Shown here: positions 50,760-62,501 of the stretch, in pieces
Layout: the number at the start of each line of letters is the position of its first letter
How positions within the stretch are numbered: position 1 is the first letter of the stretch
NCBI RefSeq assembly: GCF_005405105.1
Contig: NZ_BJDK01000020.1
Span: 1 to 62,591, forward strand
Length of the DNA stretch: 62,591 bases
DNA from: Lactiplantibacillus dongliensis
GTDB lineage: Bacteria; Bacillota; Bacilli; Lactobacillales; Lactobacillaceae
Direction of reading: 5' to 3'
Made by a program: the position numbers and the translations under genes
Notes under the pieces: generated by a model
Database searches by the model: none
Seen by the model: the letters and a program-made list of their open reading frames with translations, nothing else
Told to the model about the DNA's origin: nothing

Positions 50760-50807
50760 TTGCAATTTGTGATTATCCTCGTATAATAATAGTCAATATT
50801 AGTCAAA
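50760..50807 (+). promoter_or_regulatory. ctsR-clpC promoter with CtsR operator
   Basis: TTGCAA (50760-50765), 16 bases, TATAAT (50782-50787). AGTCAATATTAGTCAAA (50791-50807) differs from the CtsR heptad-repeat consensus (RGTCAAA-NAN-RGTCAAA) at two positions and lies just past the -10, where binding would repress. Confidence 0.85.
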
Positions 50808-50829
50808 GATAATGTAAAGGGTGATTCAG

Positions 50830-51297
50830 ATGCAAAGTCAAAATATCTCCGATATCATCGAAAAATATTTAAAAAGTATTTTGGCGGACGCTGAGCAGGT
50901 TGAAATTCGGCGGTCTGAGATCGCGGATTTATTCAACGTGGTACCTTCGCAGATTAACTATGTGATTAAGACCCGTTTTACCATTCAAAATGGTTACTTA
51001 GTTGAAAGTAAGCGTGGTGGTGGCGGGTATATTCGAATTGAAAAAGTTAACCTAGTCGATGATGCTGACGTGTTGGATACCTTGATTCAAGTGATTGGTG
51101 ATTCAATCACCCAGCGGGATGCCTACGCGGTTGTTCAAAGTCTCTACGAGGATGAGGTTTTAAGTCAGCGCGAGGCGCAATTGATATTAGTCGCAACCGA
51201 TCGTAATACCTTAGGGGTTGACGATCATGATTTAGAGAACAGTTTACGCGCGCGGATTATTATTGGAATTTTGAACCATCTGCGCTATGAAAGCTAA
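50830..51297 (+). CDS. ctsR: heat-shock repressor CtsR
   Basis: 155 residues from the ATG at 50830 (AAGGGTG upstream; a GTG at 50821 overlaps the ribosome site). The N-terminal winged helix (ADLFNVVPSQINYVIKTRF) and the Gly-rich wing RGGGGYIRI, which senses heat, are both present. It represses clp and other class III heat-shock genes. An operator lies in its own promoter and clpC follows by 17 bases. The mcsA/mcsB kinase genes found between ctsR and clpC in bacilli are absent, as usual for lactobacilli. Confidence 0.97.
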   Translation: MQSQNISDIIEKYLKSILADAEQVEIRRSEIADLFNVVPSQINYVIKTRFTIQNGYLVESKRGGGGYIRIEKVNLVDDADVLDTLIQVIGDSITQRDAYAVVQSLYEDEVLSQREAQLILVATDRNTLGVDDHDLENSLRARIIIGILNHLRYES

Positions 51298-51314
51298 GAA
51301 AGCGAGGAAACGCA

Positions 51315-53828
51315 ATGGATAACCTATTTACCCCCAGTGCCAAAAGTGTCTTAGTCTTGGCCCAAGAACAGGCCAAGTATTTTAAACATCAAGCCGTGGG
51401 CACGGAACATCTATTATTGGCTTTAGCCATTGAAAAGAATGGGATTGCTAATAAAGTTTTACAACAATACGCGGTGACAGAAGACGATATTCGTGAAGAA
51501 ATCGAACGTTTTACTGGCTATGGGACTTTAAGTAATGTTGGCAAAGACACTTATTTGCCATATTCACCAAAGGCCAAGGAGATCTTATCTGTGGCGGGTG
51601 ATGAAGCCAAGCGATTAGGTGCCAATAAGATTGGCACGGAACATTTGCTATTGGCGATGTTATCTGATGAGAGTATCCTTTCCTCGCGCATTTTAATGAA
51701 TTTAAACTTAGATTTAGGACAAACTCGCAAAGTGGTCTTACGTAAGTTAGGTGTCAGCGACGCCATGAACAAGCGTAAGGGCAATGGTCCAGCCCGTGGC
51801 GGTAATGGCAAGCGCACGGAAGGCACCCCAACTTTGGATTCATTAGCGCGTGATTTAACGCAATTAGCTAGTGAAAAACAAATGGATCCCGTCGTTGGTC
51901 GAGCTAAAGAAGTCAAGCGGGTCATTCAGATTTTGTCACGCCGGACGAAGAACAATCCGGTCTTGATCGGTGAACCCGGTGTTGGGAAGACGGCCATTGC
52001 GGAAGGTTTAGCCCAAAAGATCATCGCTGGTGATGTCCCCAGCGATATGGCTGATAAGCGCCTAATGATGTTAGACATGGGATCATTAGTTGCCGGGACC
52101 AAGTATCGTGGTGAATTCGAAGATCGGTTGAAGAAAGTGATCGACGAAATTTACAATGATGGGCATGTCATCTTATTTATTGATGAATTGCATACCTTGA
52201 TTGGGGCTGGTGGCGCTGAAGGGGCGATTGATGCGTCGAACATCTTGAAGCCCGCCTTAGCTCGTGGCGAACTCCAAACAATTGGGGCCACGACTTTAAA
52301 TGAATATCAAAAGTATATTGAATCTGATGCAGCCTTAGAACGGCGGTTTGCCACGGTGATGGTTGATGAACCAACTAATGAGGAAGCCGTTGAGATTTTA
52401 ACCGGTTTACGGCCGCGTTATGAAGCTCATCATCATGTCAATATTACCGATGAAGCCGTTAACCAAGCGGTAGCCTTATCCAGTCGCTACATTAGTGATC
52501 GCTTCTTACCAGATAAAGCAATCGACTTAATGGATGAAGCTGCGGCTAAAGTTCGGATTGATCAAATGGACAAGCCAACCAAGTTGTCAAAGAACCGGGA
52601 TAAGTTATCCACCTTACGGCAACAAAAGGAAACTGCTATTGAAGATCAAGACTTCGAACAAGCGGCTGAAATTCGTAAGCAAGAAATGAAGCTCAAGCAA
52701 CGTTTAGAGACTCAGCAAGCTAACCATGATGCGGAAGCCGCTGCTGGAGAAACGCCTAAGTATAGTTTACAAGTGACCGGTGAGGATATTGCTCAAGTGG
52801 TTGCTGAGTGGACGGGCGTGCCGTTAACGCAATTGCAAAAATCTGAAAGTGAACGGTTAGTGAACTTGGAGAAGATTTTGCATGAACGCGTGGTCGGTCA
52901 ACCAGAAGCCGTCTCAGCAGTTGCACGTGCGATTCGGCGGGCTCGGAGTGGCTTGAAAGATCCAAGTCGACCAATTGGTTCCTTTATGTTCCTCGGACCG
53001 ACTGGGGTTGGGAAGACTGAACTTGCGAAGGCTTTGGCAGAAGCAATGTTTGGTTCCGAAGACAACATGATTCGGATTGATATGTCTGAATACATGGAAC
53101 GTTACTCAACCAGCCGTTTGATTGGTTCAGCGCCAGGTTATGTGGGTTACGATGAAGGGGGCCAATTGACTGAGAAGGTTCGTCAAAAGCCTTACTCAGT
53201 AGTTCTCTTTGATGAAGTTGAAAAAGCCCATCCCGATGTCTTCAATATCCTATTGCAAGTCTTGGATGATGGCTATTTGACAGATTCAAAAGGACGTAAA
53301 GTTGATTTCCGGAATACGATCTTAATCATGACGTCTAACTTAGGGGCGACAACGCTGCGGGATGAAAAGTCCGTTGGGTTTGGAGCCGTTGACAAGACGA
53401 ATGATTATCAAGCTGTTTCGGCCACAATTCGCGAAGAATTACGGAAAGCATTCCGGCCAGAATTCTTGAACCGGATTGACGAAACCATTGTCTTCCATTC
53501 CTTGAACCGTGAAGAACTCCACGAAATCGTGAAGTTGATGGCGCAAGAAATTGTTGATCGGGTTGCCCAACAAGGCATCAAGATCAAGATCACGCCCGCA
53601 GCGATTGATGTCGTGGCCAAGGCTGGTTTTGATCCAGAATACGGGGCTCGGCCAATTCGGCGGGCACTGCAAGCTGAAGTTGAAGATCGCTTAAGTGAAT
53701 CCTTATTAACTGGCGAAATCAAAGTTGACGATCAGGTCACGATTGGTGCCAGCAAGGGTGTCATTACCATTAATGTTAAAAATCAACCAAGTTCGTCAGA
53801 TGGTCGTTCGACCGTTTCTTCGAAATAA
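51315..53828 (+). CDS. clpC: Clp protease ATPase ClpC
   Basis: An 837-residue Hsp100 unfoldase delivering proteins to ClpP. It has a double Clp-N domain (residues 1-145), AAA-1 with [13 protein letters not shown], a UVR/M-domain coiled coil ([20 protein letters not shown], about 430-465), and AAA-2 with [18 protein letters not shown]. ClpP-binding is expected through a loop in AAA-2. AAGCGAGGAAACGC precedes the ATG. It is in an operon with ctsR and thus heat-induced. It ends at the terminator 53842. Confidence 0.97.
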   Translation: MDNLFTPSAKSVLVLAQEQAKYFKHQAVGTEHLLLALAIEKNGIANKVLQQYAVTEDDIREEIERFTGYGTLSNVGKDTYLPYSPKAKEILSVAGDEAKRLGANKIGTEHLLLAMLSDESILSSRILMNLNLDLGQTRKVVLRKLGVSDAMNKRKGNGPARGGNGKRTEGTPTLDSLARDLTQLASEKQMDPVVGRAKEVKRVIQILSRRTKNNPVLIGEPGVGKTAIAEGLAQKIIAGDVPSDMADKRLMMLDMGSLVAGTKYRGEFEDRLKKVIDEIYNDGHVILFIDELHTLIGAGGAEGAIDASNILKPALARGELQTIGATTLNEYQKYIESDAALERRFATVMVDEPTNEEAVEILTGLRPRYEAHHHVNITDEAVNQAVALSSRYISDRFLPDKAIDLMDEAAAKVRIDQMDKPTKLSKNRDKLSTLRQQKETAIEDQDFEQAAEIRKQEMKLKQRLETQQANHDAEAAAGETPKYSLQVTGEDIAQVVAEWTGVPLTQLQKSESERLVNLEKILHERVVGQPEAVSAVARAIRRARSGLKDPSRPIGSFMFLGPTGVGKTELAKALAEAMFGSEDNMIRIDMSEYMERYSTSRLIGSAPGYVGYDEGGQLTEKVRQKPYSVVLFDEVEKAHPDVFNILLQVLDDGYLTDSKGRKVDFRNTILIMTSNLGATTLRDEKSVGFGAVDKTNDYQAVSATIREELRKAFRPEFLNRIDETIVFHSLNREELHEIVKLMAQEIVDRVAQQGIKIKITPAAIDVVAKAGFDPEYGARPIRRALQAEVEDRLSESLLTGEIKVDDQVTIGASKGVITINVKNQPSSSDGRSTVSSK

Positions 53829-53841
53829 AGGTTAATCACTC

Positions 53842-53882
53842 TAAGTCCAATGTTGCCTAATATGGTGACGTTGGACTTTTTT
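53842..53882 (+). terminator. clpC terminator
   Basis: AAGTCCAAtGT / ACgTTGGACTT then six T. Confidence 0.85.
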
Positions 53883-53885
53883 GTC

Positions 53886-53985
53886 GCCTGAGCGAACCTA
53901 GTGACGTCAATGAGGCGGTGGGCTTTTGCATGGTTGACTTGGCGTCGCCGGTGGAAGGCATAGTCGGTGTGACCGTTTTTTGATC
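53886..53985 (+). repeat. decayed family C repeat (C5)
   Basis: It shares GACGTCAAT..GGCGGTG, then GCATGGTTGACTTGGCGT and GTGGAAGGCATAGTC with C2, but its stems are broken by substitutions. The remaining bases to 54172 show only the TetR promoter region. Confidence 0.5.
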
Positions 53986-54172
53986 AACCGCAGCGGCAAT
54001 CCTAGTTCGTGCGTCGTTAATGATCCGGTTGCTATAACTGAACGGCAATTTTAACGAACATCAAATGTCAAGACCATCGTTTATTTAGCGTATCTACCAA
54101 ACACCCCCTCGCACTCGCCGACAAAATGGTGTAAATTATACTAGGAGAAACTTTGGAAGGAGGGTGATGTGC

Positions 54173-54772
54173 ATGGTAACGCGCGCGGAACAACTAGCAA
54201 AAACCCATCAAGCTATTTTAGATGCAGCTCGTGAGTTATTTTTAAAACATGGTTATGCGGCGACGAGTACGCGAGACATTGCGAAGGCCATTGGGATTAC
54301 ACAACCGGCTCTTTATCATCACTTTAAGGATAAAGAGGTCATTTTCCTAGCAGTAATTACCACGGTTGGCGATGAGATTCGGCAGGGGATCACTGATATC
54401 CTGACGCACTCGCAGGAGCCGCCACTAGAACAATTGACAGAAGTTTCGCTACTGTTAACACATAAGCATCCAGCCGATATTTTCACGTTGATTCATACGA
54501 GCTTTAAAGATTTGTCACCGACGCATATGCGTGAATTGGGTGGTATCTTTATGAGTGATTATGTCCAGCCGTTGCAGCGCTTCTTTGCGCAACCGGAGCT
54601 ACATTTGCAAGCCGGCGTGACCCCCGCTATGGCGGCTAACTTTTATTTAACTAGTTTGAGTCCGCTATTCAATAGCTTCCATCGTATTGGCGATCCACAA
54701 GCTGATGAACGGACTCAGATTCAAACACTACTCAAGATGATCTTGTTTGGAGTCGCAATTGATTCGAAATAG
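54173..54772 (+). CDS. TetR-family transcriptional regulator
   Basis: 199 residues from the ATG at 54173, 9 bases after GGAGG (upstream GTG and ATG codons overlap that site). The N-terminal HTH is clear: AILDAARELFLKHGYAATST, then GITQPALYHHFKDKEVIFLA. The C-terminal ligand-binding domain is helical and unassigned. It is a single gene upstream of the rpoB promoter, with no adjacent exporter, so the target is unknown. Confidence 0.92.
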   Translation: MVTRAEQLAKTHQAILDAARELFLKHGYAATSTRDIAKAIGITQPALYHHFKDKEVIFLAVITTVGDEIRQGITDILTHSQEPPLEQLTEVSLLLTHKHPADIFTLIHTSFKDLSPTHMRELGGIFMSDYVQPLQRFFAQPELHLQAGVTPAMAANFYLTSLSPLFNSFHRIGDPQADERTQIQTLLKMILFGVAIDSK

Positions 54773-54784
54773 CGAGGCGGATCA

Positions 54785-54813
54785 TTGACACTGAATCATT
54801 TTAGTTGTATATT
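54785..54813 (+). promoter_or_regulatory. rpoBC promoter
   Basis: TTGACA (54785-54790), 17 bases, TATATT (54808-54813). The predicted start near 54820 gives a 200-nt leader. Confidence 0.8.
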
Positions 54814-54839
54814 ATAACTTGTCTGTAACCGTGAACTCG

Positions 54840-54924
54840 AACAAATGCGCAATCTATTGTCTGCGTGGTTTGTTAATATAAATCCAAAAATAGCCAACTT
54901 AAAATGACTATTTTTGGTTTTTTT
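54840..54924 (+). promoter_or_regulatory. structured rpoB leader: hairpin followed by terminator
   Basis: Hairpin AACAAAtgCGCA / TGCGtggTTTGTT (54840-54874) is followed after 9 bases by an intrinsic terminator, CCAAAAATAG / CTATTTTTGG plus seven T (54884-54924), all inside the rpoB leader. A conserved leader motif (lacto-rpoB RNA) is known upstream of rpoB in lactic acid bacteria; I propose this is it, but have not matched it to the consensus. CATTTGT / ACAAATG (54949-54965) lies further down. Confidence 0.6.
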
Positions 54925-55018
54925 ATGCCCAAAATTCGGGTCAAACTGCATTTGTAACACAAATGTAATATTTGAACTGAATTGGCGAGTCACGGAATAA
55001 TAAGAAGGGGTGAACAAC

Positions 55019-58000
55019 TTGGCCGGACATTTAGTTAAATACGGTAAACACCGTACCCGTAGAAGTTATGCACGTATCAAGGAAGTTCTTGATTTGCCTA
55101 ACTTGATCGAAATCCAAACCGATTCTTACCAATGGTTCTTGGATGAAGGTCTCCGGGAAATGTTTGAAGATATTTTGCCAATCGATGATTTTGCAGGGAA
55201 ACTTTCACTTGAATTTGTCGACTATCAATTACTAGAACCAAAGTACACCGTCGATGAAGCCCGTGAACATGATGCGAACTATTCAGCACCATTACATGTG
55301 ACTTTACGACTAACCAACCATGAAACTGGCGAAATTAAGTCACAAGACGTGTTCTTTGGCGACTTCCCATTAATGACCGAACAAGGGACGTTTATTATTA
55401 ATGGTGCCGAACGGGTCATTGTTTCACAATTGGTTCGTTCACCCGGCGTTTACTTTAATGAAGAATTAGATAAAAATGGGCGTCCAAGCTATGGCACGAC
55501 TGTTATTCCTAACCGGGGTGCCTGGTTAGAACTTGAAACCGATGCAAAGAACATTTCATACGTTCGGATTGACCGGACGCGGAAGATTCCATTGACCGAA
55601 TTAGTGCGGGCTTTAGGATTTGGTTCTGACGACGATATCATCGACATGTTGGGTGAAACTGACAGTTTGATGCTAACGTTGGAAAAAGATGTGCATAAGA
55701 ACACCGACGATTCCCGTGTTGAAGAATCGTTAAAGGACATTTACGAACGACTACGTCCTGGTGAACCTAAGACTGCTGATAGCTCACGGAGCCTATTGAC
55801 AGCGCGCTTCTTTGATCCTAAGCGTTACGACTTTGCGCCAGTTGGGCGTTACAAGGTTAACAAAAAGTTAAGCATGAAGACCCGTTTAATGGATCTGACC
55901 TTAGCGGAAACCTTAGCTGACCCTGATACTGGTGAAGTTATCGCGCAAAAGGGTGATGTGATTGACAAGAACGTGATGGCCAAGTTAGCACCATACTTGG
56001 AACGTGACGATTTCAAGACGATTACGTATACCCCTTCTGATGAAGCGGTTGTGACTAATCCAATGATCTTACAAGTGGTTAAAGTTTATTCAGAAAACGA
56101 TCCTGAAAAGGTCGTTAATGTGATCGGCAATGCCAACATTGATATCAAGTACAAGCATATCTTGCCTGCTGATATTATTTCGGCGATTAACTACTTCTTT
56201 GACTTACGCGAAGGTATCGGCTCAACTGATGATATTGATCACTTGGGTAACCGGCGGATTCGTTCCGTTGGTGAATTGTTGCAAAACCAATTCCGGATCG
56301 GGTTATCCCGGATGGAACGGGTTGTTCGTGAACGGATGTCAATTCAAGACGCCGCAACCGTAACGCCACAACAATTGATTAATATTCGGCCAGTGGTCGC
56401 TTCAATCAAGGAATTCTTTGGGTCATCACAATTGTCTCAATTCATGGACCAAACCAACCCCTTAGGTGAATTAACGCATAAGCGGCGTTTATCAGCCTTA
56501 GGACCTGGTGGTTTGACTCGTGATCGGGCCGGTTATGAAGTTCGAGACGTGCACTATACCCATTATGGGCGGATGTGCCCAATCGAAACGCCTGAAGGTC
56601 CTAATATCGGGTTGATCAACAGTTTGTCATCATATGCCAAAGTTAACCGTTATGGCTTCATCGAAACGCCTTATCGTCGTGTCGATTGGACGACCCATAA
56701 GGTTACGAACAAGATTGACTACTTGGCTGCCGATGAAGAAGACCAATTTGTCATTGCCCAAGCGAACTCGCCATTAAATGACGATGGTTCCTTCGTTGAA
56801 GACACCGTTTTAGCTCGGGATAAGGAAGAAAACTTGGAAACGTCAATCGAAAATGTCGATTACATGGACGTTTCACCTAAACAAGTGGTTGCCGTTGCCA
56901 CGGCATGTATTCCTTTCTTGGAAAACGATGACTCCAACCGGGCCTTGATGGGTGCCAACATGCAACGTCAGGCCGTGCCGTTAGTTGATCCCCATGCCCC
57001 ATTAATCGGGACTGGGATTGAATATAAGGCCGCGCATGACTCGGGGATCGCTTTGATCAACCGGCATGAAGGGACTGTTGAATACGTTGATGCTCGTGAA
57101 ATCCGGGTTCGGCGTGACGATGGTTCACTTGATAACTACAAATTAATGAAGTTCCGGCGTTCTAACGGTGGTAAGAACTACAACCAACGCCCAATCGTCA
57201 AAGTTGGCGATCACGTTGATAACGACGAAGTCTTAGCCGATGGTCCAGCAATGGAAGGCGGGGAATTAGCTTTAGGGCAAAACCCATTAGTTGCCTTCAT
57301 GACTTGGAACGGTTATAACTTCGAAGATGCCATCATTATTAATGAACGTTTGGTTCGTGAAGATGTTTATACGTCAATCCATATTGAAGAATATGAATCA
57401 GAAGCACGTGACACCAAGCTCGGACCTGAAGAAATGACCCGTGAAATTCCTAACGTTGGGGAAGATGCTTTAAAGAACCTTGACGAAGATGGGATTATCC
57501 GCGTTGGTGCTGAAGTTAAAGACGGTGACATCTTAGTTGGTAAGGTAACGCCTAAAGGGGTTACTGAATTATCAGCTGAAGAACGTTTGTTACACGCAAT
57601 CTTCGGTGAAAAAGCCCGCGAAGTTCGGGATACGTCACTCCGGGTTCCTCATGGTGGCGGCGGTATCATCCAGGACGTGAAGATTTTTACTCGTGAAAAC
57701 GGGGATGAACTTTCACCTGGTGTTAACATGATGGTCCGCGTTTACATTGCGCAAAAGCGGAAGATTCAAGTTGGTGACAAGATGGCCGGTCGTCATGGTA
57801 ACAAGGGGACTGTTTCTATCGTTGTGCCACAAGAAGATATGCCATACATGCCAGATGGGACGCCAATTGATATCATGTTAAGCCCAATGGGTGTGCCTTC
57901 ACGGATGAACATCGGACAAGTTTTGGAATTGCATTTAGGGATGGCTGCTCGTAAGTTAGGCATCCACATGGCCACACCAGTCTTTGATGGGGCTCGTGAT

Positions 58001-58630
58001 TCTGATATTTGGAAGGCTGTTCGTGAAGCTGGTATTGATGAAGACGGTAAGTCGATCGTCTATGATGGTCGGACCGGTGAACCATTCGACAAACGAGTGG
58101 CAGTCGGGGTCATGCATTATATGAAGCTTAGTCACATGGTTGATGATAAGATCCATGCTCGTTCAATCGGACCATACTCCTTAGTTACGCAACAACCACT
58201 TGGTGGGAAAGCGCAATTTGGGGGCCAACGTTTCGGTGAAATGGAAGTTTGGGCCTTGGAAGCTTATGGGGCTGCTTATACCTTGCAAGAAATCTTGACT
58301 TACAAGTCTGACGACGTGGTTGGTCGGGTTAAGACCTATGAAGCCATCGTTAAGGGCGAACCAATTCCTAAGCCAGGGGTTCCCGAATCATTCCGGGTCT
58401 TGGTTAAAGAATTACAAGCACTTGGCCTTGATATGAAGGTCTTGGATGCTGAAGATAAAGAAATCGAATTGCGGGATATGGACGATGACGATGATGATGT
58501 CGTTAACGTTGATGCTTTAAGCAAATTCCAGCAAGAAAAAGAACAAAAAGAAAAAGCCGCTGATCAAGCCGCTAAAGCTGAAAAGCCAGCTGCCGACGCA
58601 ACGACTAACGCGCACCAAGATAATCAATAA
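55019..58630 (+). CDS. rpoB: RNA polymerase beta subunit
   Basis: 1203 residues starting at a TTG ([20 protein letters not shown]) 8 bases after AAGGGG; a GTG at 55010 overlaps the ribosome site. The rifampicin region ([20 protein letters not shown], then RLSALGPGG) keeps the sensitive-type Asp, His and Ser residues. The catalytic-centre segments [12 protein letters not shown] and [20 protein letters not shown] are intact. The last 60 residues are an acidic, then Lys/Ala-rich, extension ([16 protein letters not shown] ...) typical of lactobacilli. In an operon with rpoC, 17 bases downstream. Confidence 0.98.
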   Translation: MAGHLVKYGKHRTRRSYARIKEVLDLPNLIEIQTDSYQWFLDEGLREMFEDILPIDDFAGKLSLEFVDYQLLEPKYTVDEAREHDANYSAPLHVTLRLTNHETGEIKSQDVFFGDFPLMTEQGTFIINGAERVIVSQLVRSPGVYFNEELDKNGRPSYGTTVIPNRGAWLELETDAKNISYVRIDRTRKIPLTELVRALGFGSDDDIIDMLGETDSLMLTLEKDVHKNTDDSRVEESLKDIYERLRPGEPKTADSSRSLLTARFFDPKRYDFAPVGRYKVNKKLSMKTRLMDLTLAETLADPDTGEVIAQKGDVIDKNVMAKLAPYLERDDFKTITYTPSDEAVVTNPMILQVVKVYSENDPEKVVNVIGNANIDIKYKHILPADIISAINYFFDLREGIGSTDDIDHLGNRRIRSVGELLQNQFRIGLSRMERVVRERMSIQDAATVTPQQLINIRPVVASIKEFFGSSQLSQFMDQTNPLGELTHKRRLSALGPGGLTRDRAGYEVRDVHYTHYGRMCPIETPEGPNIGLINSLSSYAKVNRYGFIETPYRRVDWTTHKVTNKIDYLAADEEDQFVIAQANSPLNDDGSFVEDTVLARDKEENLETSIENVDYMDVSPKQVVAVATACIPFLENDDSNRALMGANMQRQAVPLVDPHAPLIGTGIEYKAAHDSGIALINRHEGTVEYVDAREIRVRRDDGSLDNYKLMKFRRSNGGKNYNQRPIVKVGDHVDNDEVLADGPAMEGGELALGQNPLVAFMTWNGYNFEDAIIINERLVREDVYTSIHIEEYESEARDTKLGPEEMTREIPNVGEDALKNLDEDGIIRVGAEVKDGDILVGKVTPKGVTELSAEERLLHAIFGEKAREVRDTSLRVPHGGGGIIQDVKIFTRENGDELSPGVNMMVRVYIAQKRKIQVGDKMAGRHGNKGTVSIVVPQEDMPYMPDGTPIDIMLSPMGVPSRMNIGQVLELHLGMAARKLGIHMATPVFDGARDSDIWKAVREAGIDEDGKSIVYDGRTGEPFDKRVAVGVMHYMKLSHMVDDKIHARSIGPYSLVTQQPLGGKAQFGGQRFGEMEVWALEAYGAAYTLQEILTYKSDDVVGRVKTYEAIVKGEPIPKPGVPESFRVLVKELQALGLDMKVLDAEDKEIELRDMDDDDDDVVNVDALSKFQQEKEQKEKAADQAAKAEKPAADATTNAHQDNQ

Positions 58631-58647
58631 AAAGGGAGGTCGGTCCT

Positions 58648-61600
58648 TTGATCGATGTCAACAAGTTTGAGAGCATGCAAATCGGTCTGGCATCCCCAGA
58701 CAAGATTCGCAGCTGGTCATACGGCGAAGTTAAAAAGCCGGAAACCATTAACTATCGGACATTGAAACCTGAAAAAGACGGTCTGTTTGACGAACGGATT
58801 TTCGGTCCTACTAAGGATTGGGAATGTGCTTGTGGTAAATACAAACGGATCCGTTATAAGGGGATTGTCTGTGACCGTTGTGGGGTCGAAGTTACCCGTA
58901 GTAAAGTCCGTCGTGAACGGATGGGGCATATCGAACTCGCCGCACCAGTAACTCACATCTGGTACTTTAAAGGGATTCCTAGCCGGATGGGCTTAGTCTT
59001 AGACATGAGCCCGCGGGCACTTGAAGAAATCATTTACTTCGCTTCATACGTAGTTATCGAACCTGGTAACACGCCAATGGAAAAGAAGCAATTGCTTTCT
59101 GAACGGGAATACCGTGAAAAGAAAGCCCAATACGGCAACGAATTCGATGCTGAAATGGGTGCTGAAGCCATCAAACGGTTATTAAATGACGTGGATCTTG
59201 AAAAAGAAGCACGTGATTTAAAGGAAGCTTTGAAAGAAGCTTCTGGTCAAAAGCGGACGCGGGCCGTCCGGCGTCTTGATATCATTGAAGCCTTCGTGAC
59301 CTCTGGTAACGAACCGGCTTGGATGGTAATGGATGCTATTCCGGTCATTCCCCCGGACTTACGGCCAATGGTTCAATTGGAAGGTGGGCGTTTTGCCACC
59401 TCTGACTTGAACGATTTGTACCGTCGAGTTATCAACCGTAACAACCGGTTGAAGCGTTTATTAGATTTAAATGCGCCTGGGATTATCGTACAAAACGAAA
59501 AGCGGATGCTCCAAGAAGCCGTGGACGCTTTGATCGATAACGGTCGTCGTGGCCGTCCTGTCGCTGGTCCTGGTAACCGTCCATTGAAGTCCCTTTCACA
59601 TATGTTAAAAGGGAAGCAAGGTCGGTTCCGTCAAAACTTACTTGGTAAGCGGGTTGACTATTCTGGTCGTTCGGTTATCGATGTTGGCCCATTCTTGAAG
59701 ATGAACCAAATGGGGTTACCACGTCCAATGGCGTTGGAACTCTTCAAGCCATTCATCATGAAAGAATTGGTTAAACGCGAATTAGCATCGAACATCAAGA
59801 ATGCTAAGCGGAAGATCGAACGTGAAGATGACGATGTTTGGGGCGTCTTAGAAGACGTCATCAAGGAACATCCAGTGCTCTTAAACCGGGCCCCTACGCT
59901 TCACCGTTTGGGGATTCAAGCGTTTGAACCTGTCTTGGTTAGTGGTAAAGCGATGCGGTTACATCCATTGGCTTGTGAAGCTTACAACGCCGATTTCGAT
60001 GGGGACCAAATGGCCATCCATTTACCTTTATCAGATGAAGCCCAAGCTGAAGCCCGCTTGCTGATGTTAGCGGCGCATCATATCTTGGCACCTAAGGATG
60101 GGAAGCCAGTGGTTACCCCATCTCAAGATATGGTTATCGGTAACTACTACTTGACGACTGAAGAAGTTGGTCGTGAAGGCGAAGGCATGATCTTTAAAGA
60201 CTTGAATGAAGCGCAAAAAGCTTATCAAGCTGGTTATGTGCACATGCACAGCCGGGTTGGGATTCAAGTTTCATCAATGCCTGACAAGCCATTCACTGAC
60301 GAACAACGGCAAACGGTCTTGGTAACGACGGTTGGTAAAGCAATTTTTAACAACATCTTACCTGGTAAGTTTGCTTACTTGAACGAACCTACTAATGATA
60401 ATTTGATTAATGGGACACCGGCCAAGTACTTCTTGAAGCCTGGTGAAGATATTCATCAATTCTTGGATGCGCAAGAGATTATCATGCCATTTAAGAAGGG
60501 CTTCTTAGCTGACATTATCGCTGAAGTTTACAAACAATATCATGTGACGGCAACGTCACTCTTGCTTGACCGGATGAAGGACTTAGGTTACAACATTTCA
60601 ACTAAGTCTGGTTTGACGGTTGGGGTTGCCGATATCACTGACTTGAAAGAAAAGCCAGCGATTATCGATGAAGCTCATAAGCAAGTTAACACGATTTCAA
60701 AACAATTCCGTCGTGGGTTAATTACCGATGACGAACGTTATGAACGAGTTATTGGTGTTTGGAACGACGCTAAGGATCAGATTCAACAGAAACTGATCGA
60801 TAGTTTCAGTCCGGACAACCCAATCTTCATGATGAGTGATTCTGGTGCGCGTGGTAACATTTCTAACTTTACTCAGTTAGCTGGGATGCGTGGTTTGATG
60901 GCCGCTCCTAATGGGAAGATCATGGAATTACCAATTCTGTCAAACTTCCGTGAAGGTTTGTCTGTCTTGGAAATGTTTATTTCAACCCATGGGGCTCGTA
61001 AAGGGATGACCGATACGGCCTTGAAGACTGCCAACTCAGGTTACTTGACCCGTCGACTTGTCGATGTGGCCCAAGATGTTATTGTGCGTGAAAAGGATTG
61101 TGGCACGGACCGCGGCTTGCGGATCGAAGCCATCATGGAAGGCAACGAAGTCATCGAACCATTGTACGACCGGATTCTTGGTCGCTACACGATGAAGACC
61201 GTCTTTGACCCTGAAACACATGAAGAAATTGTTGGCAACAACGTCATGATTGATGAAGAATTGGCTGCTAAGATTGTTGACGCCGGTGTTACCGAAGTCA
61301 CCATTCGTTCTGCCTTTACTTGCAACACCAAGCATGGGGTTTGTGAACATTGTTATGGTCGTAACATGGCTACCGGTGACGAAGTTGAAGTCGGTGAAGC
61401 CGTTGGGACTGTGGCTGCACAATCAATCGGTGAACCTGGTACCCAATTAACCATGCGGACTTTCCATACTGGTGGGGTTGCCGGAGACGATATCACCCAA
61501 GGGTTACCTCGTGTTCAAGAAATTGTTGAATCACGGAATCCTAAAGGGCGTGCCGAAATCACTGAAGTTACTGGGACAGTTGAATCAATCGAAGAAAACC

Positions 61601-62289
61601 CAGCTGAACGGACGAAGGAAGTTACGATTAAGGGTGAAACTGATACCCGGACGTATACCTTACCATTGACTGCTCGTATGGCAGTTAGTGAAGGCGACTT
61701 TATTCACCGTGGGGCGGCGTTGAACGTTGGGTCAATCGATCCTAAGCAATTAATTCAGGTTCGCGATGTCTTATCAACTGAAAACTACTTGCTCCGTGAA
61801 GTCCAACGGGTTTACCGGATGCAAGGGGTTGAAATCGGCGATAAGCACGTGGAAATCATGATTCGTCAAATGCTCCGTAAAGTTCGGATCATGGATCCAG
61901 GTGACACGGATGTCTTGCCTGGGACCTTGATGGATATTGCTGACTTTAAGGATGAAAACTACAAGACATTAATCGCTGGTGGAATTCCAGCAACGTCACG
62001 GCCAGTTATTCTTGGAATTACCAAGGCTGCCTTGGAAACGAACAGTTTCTTATCAGCGGCTTCATTCCAAGAAACGACGCGGGTCTTAACTGATGCGGCT
62101 ATTCGTGGTAAGAACGATCCATTGATCGGTCTGAAAGAAAATGTCATCATTGGTAAGATTATTCCTGCTGGGACTGGGATGCCTAATTATCGGCATATCA
62201 AGCCTAAGGAAGTTGGTAACGTGGCTGATGGGGTTTACTCAATTAGCGACCTTGAAAAACAAATGCAAGAACAAGATGCTAGCAAGTAA
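58648..62289 (+). CDS. rpoC: RNA polymerase beta' subunit
   Basis: 1213 residues from a TTG behind AAAGGGAGGTCGGTCCT. The N-terminal zinc site is [20 protein letters not shown] at about residue 58-77. The absolutely conserved Mg-binding NADFDGDQM is near residue 450. The second zinc cluster uses CGTDRG and [13 protein letters not shown] near 815-905. The trigger loop region [12 protein letters not shown] is present. The Firmicute-type length has no large insertion. It ends at the terminator 62304. Confidence 0.98.
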   Translation: MIDVNKFESMQIGLASPDKIRSWSYGEVKKPETINYRTLKPEKDGLFDERIFGPTKDWECACGKYKRIRYKGIVCDRCGVEVTRSKVRRERMGHIELAAPVTHIWYFKGIPSRMGLVLDMSPRALEEIIYFASYVVIEPGNTPMEKKQLLSEREYREKKAQYGNEFDAEMGAEAIKRLLNDVDLEKEARDLKEALKEASGQKRTRAVRRLDIIEAFVTSGNEPAWMVMDAIPVIPPDLRPMVQLEGGRFATSDLNDLYRRVINRNNRLKRLLDLNAPGIIVQNEKRMLQEAVDALIDNGRRGRPVAGPGNRPLKSLSHMLKGKQGRFRQNLLGKRVDYSGRSVIDVGPFLKMNQMGLPRPMALELFKPFIMKELVKRELASNIKNAKRKIEREDDDVWGVLEDVIKEHPVLLNRAPTLHRLGIQAFEPVLVSGKAMRLHPLACEAYNADFDGDQMAIHLPLSDEAQAEARLLMLAAHHILAPKDGKPVVTPSQDMVIGNYYLTTEEVGREGEGMIFKDLNEAQKAYQAGYVHMHSRVGIQVSSMPDKPFTDEQRQTVLVTTVGKAIFNNILPGKFAYLNEPTNDNLINGTPAKYFLKPGEDIHQFLDAQEIIMPFKKGFLADIIAEVYKQYHVTATSLLLDRMKDLGYNISTKSGLTVGVADITDLKEKPAIIDEAHKQVNTISKQFRRGLITDDERYERVIGVWNDAKDQIQQKLIDSFSPDNPIFMMSDSGARGNISNFTQLAGMRGLMAAPNGKIMELPILSNFREGLSVLEMFISTHGARKGMTDTALKTANSGYLTRRLVDVAQDVIVREKDCGTDRGLRIEAIMEGNEVIEPLYDRILGRYTMKTVFDPETHEEIVGNNVMIDEELAAKIVDAGVTEVTIRSAFTCNTKHGVCEHCYGRNMATGDEVEVGEAVGTVAAQSIGEPGTQLTMRTFHTGGVAGDDITQGLPRVQEIVESRNPKGRAEITEVTGTVESIEENPAERTKEVTIKGETDTRTYTLPLTARMAVSEGDFIHRGAALNVGSIDPKQLIQVRDVLSTENYLLREVQRVYRMQGVEIGDKHVEIMIRQMLRKVRIMDPGDTDVLPGTLMDIADFKDENYKTLIAGGIPATSRPVILGITKAALETNSFLSAASFQETTRVLTDAAIRGKNDPLIGLKENVIIGKIIPAGTGMPNYRHIKPKEVGNVADGVYSISDLEKQMQEQDASK

Positions 62290-62303
62290 TTGCTAAGCAT
62301 GTC

Positions 62304-62335
62304 GAAAAGGGCGACCAGCGATGGTCGTCCTTTTT
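62304..62335 (+). terminator. rpoBC terminator
   Basis: AAAAGGGCGACC / GGTCGTCCTTTT then T-run. Confidence 0.9.
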
Positions 62336-62501
62336 GTGTCGTCATTAATTGGGTTTGCCCAGCGTTAATTGGGTACAGGCTATTTTAATAGCTAGTTTTT
62401 GGAAAATGGATAATTCGTAAGCACCCAATAACTGACCGTCTATGATTGTCACTAAATACACGATATGATTACCTCATCAAATGAATGGTGAGGTTTTTAT
62501 T

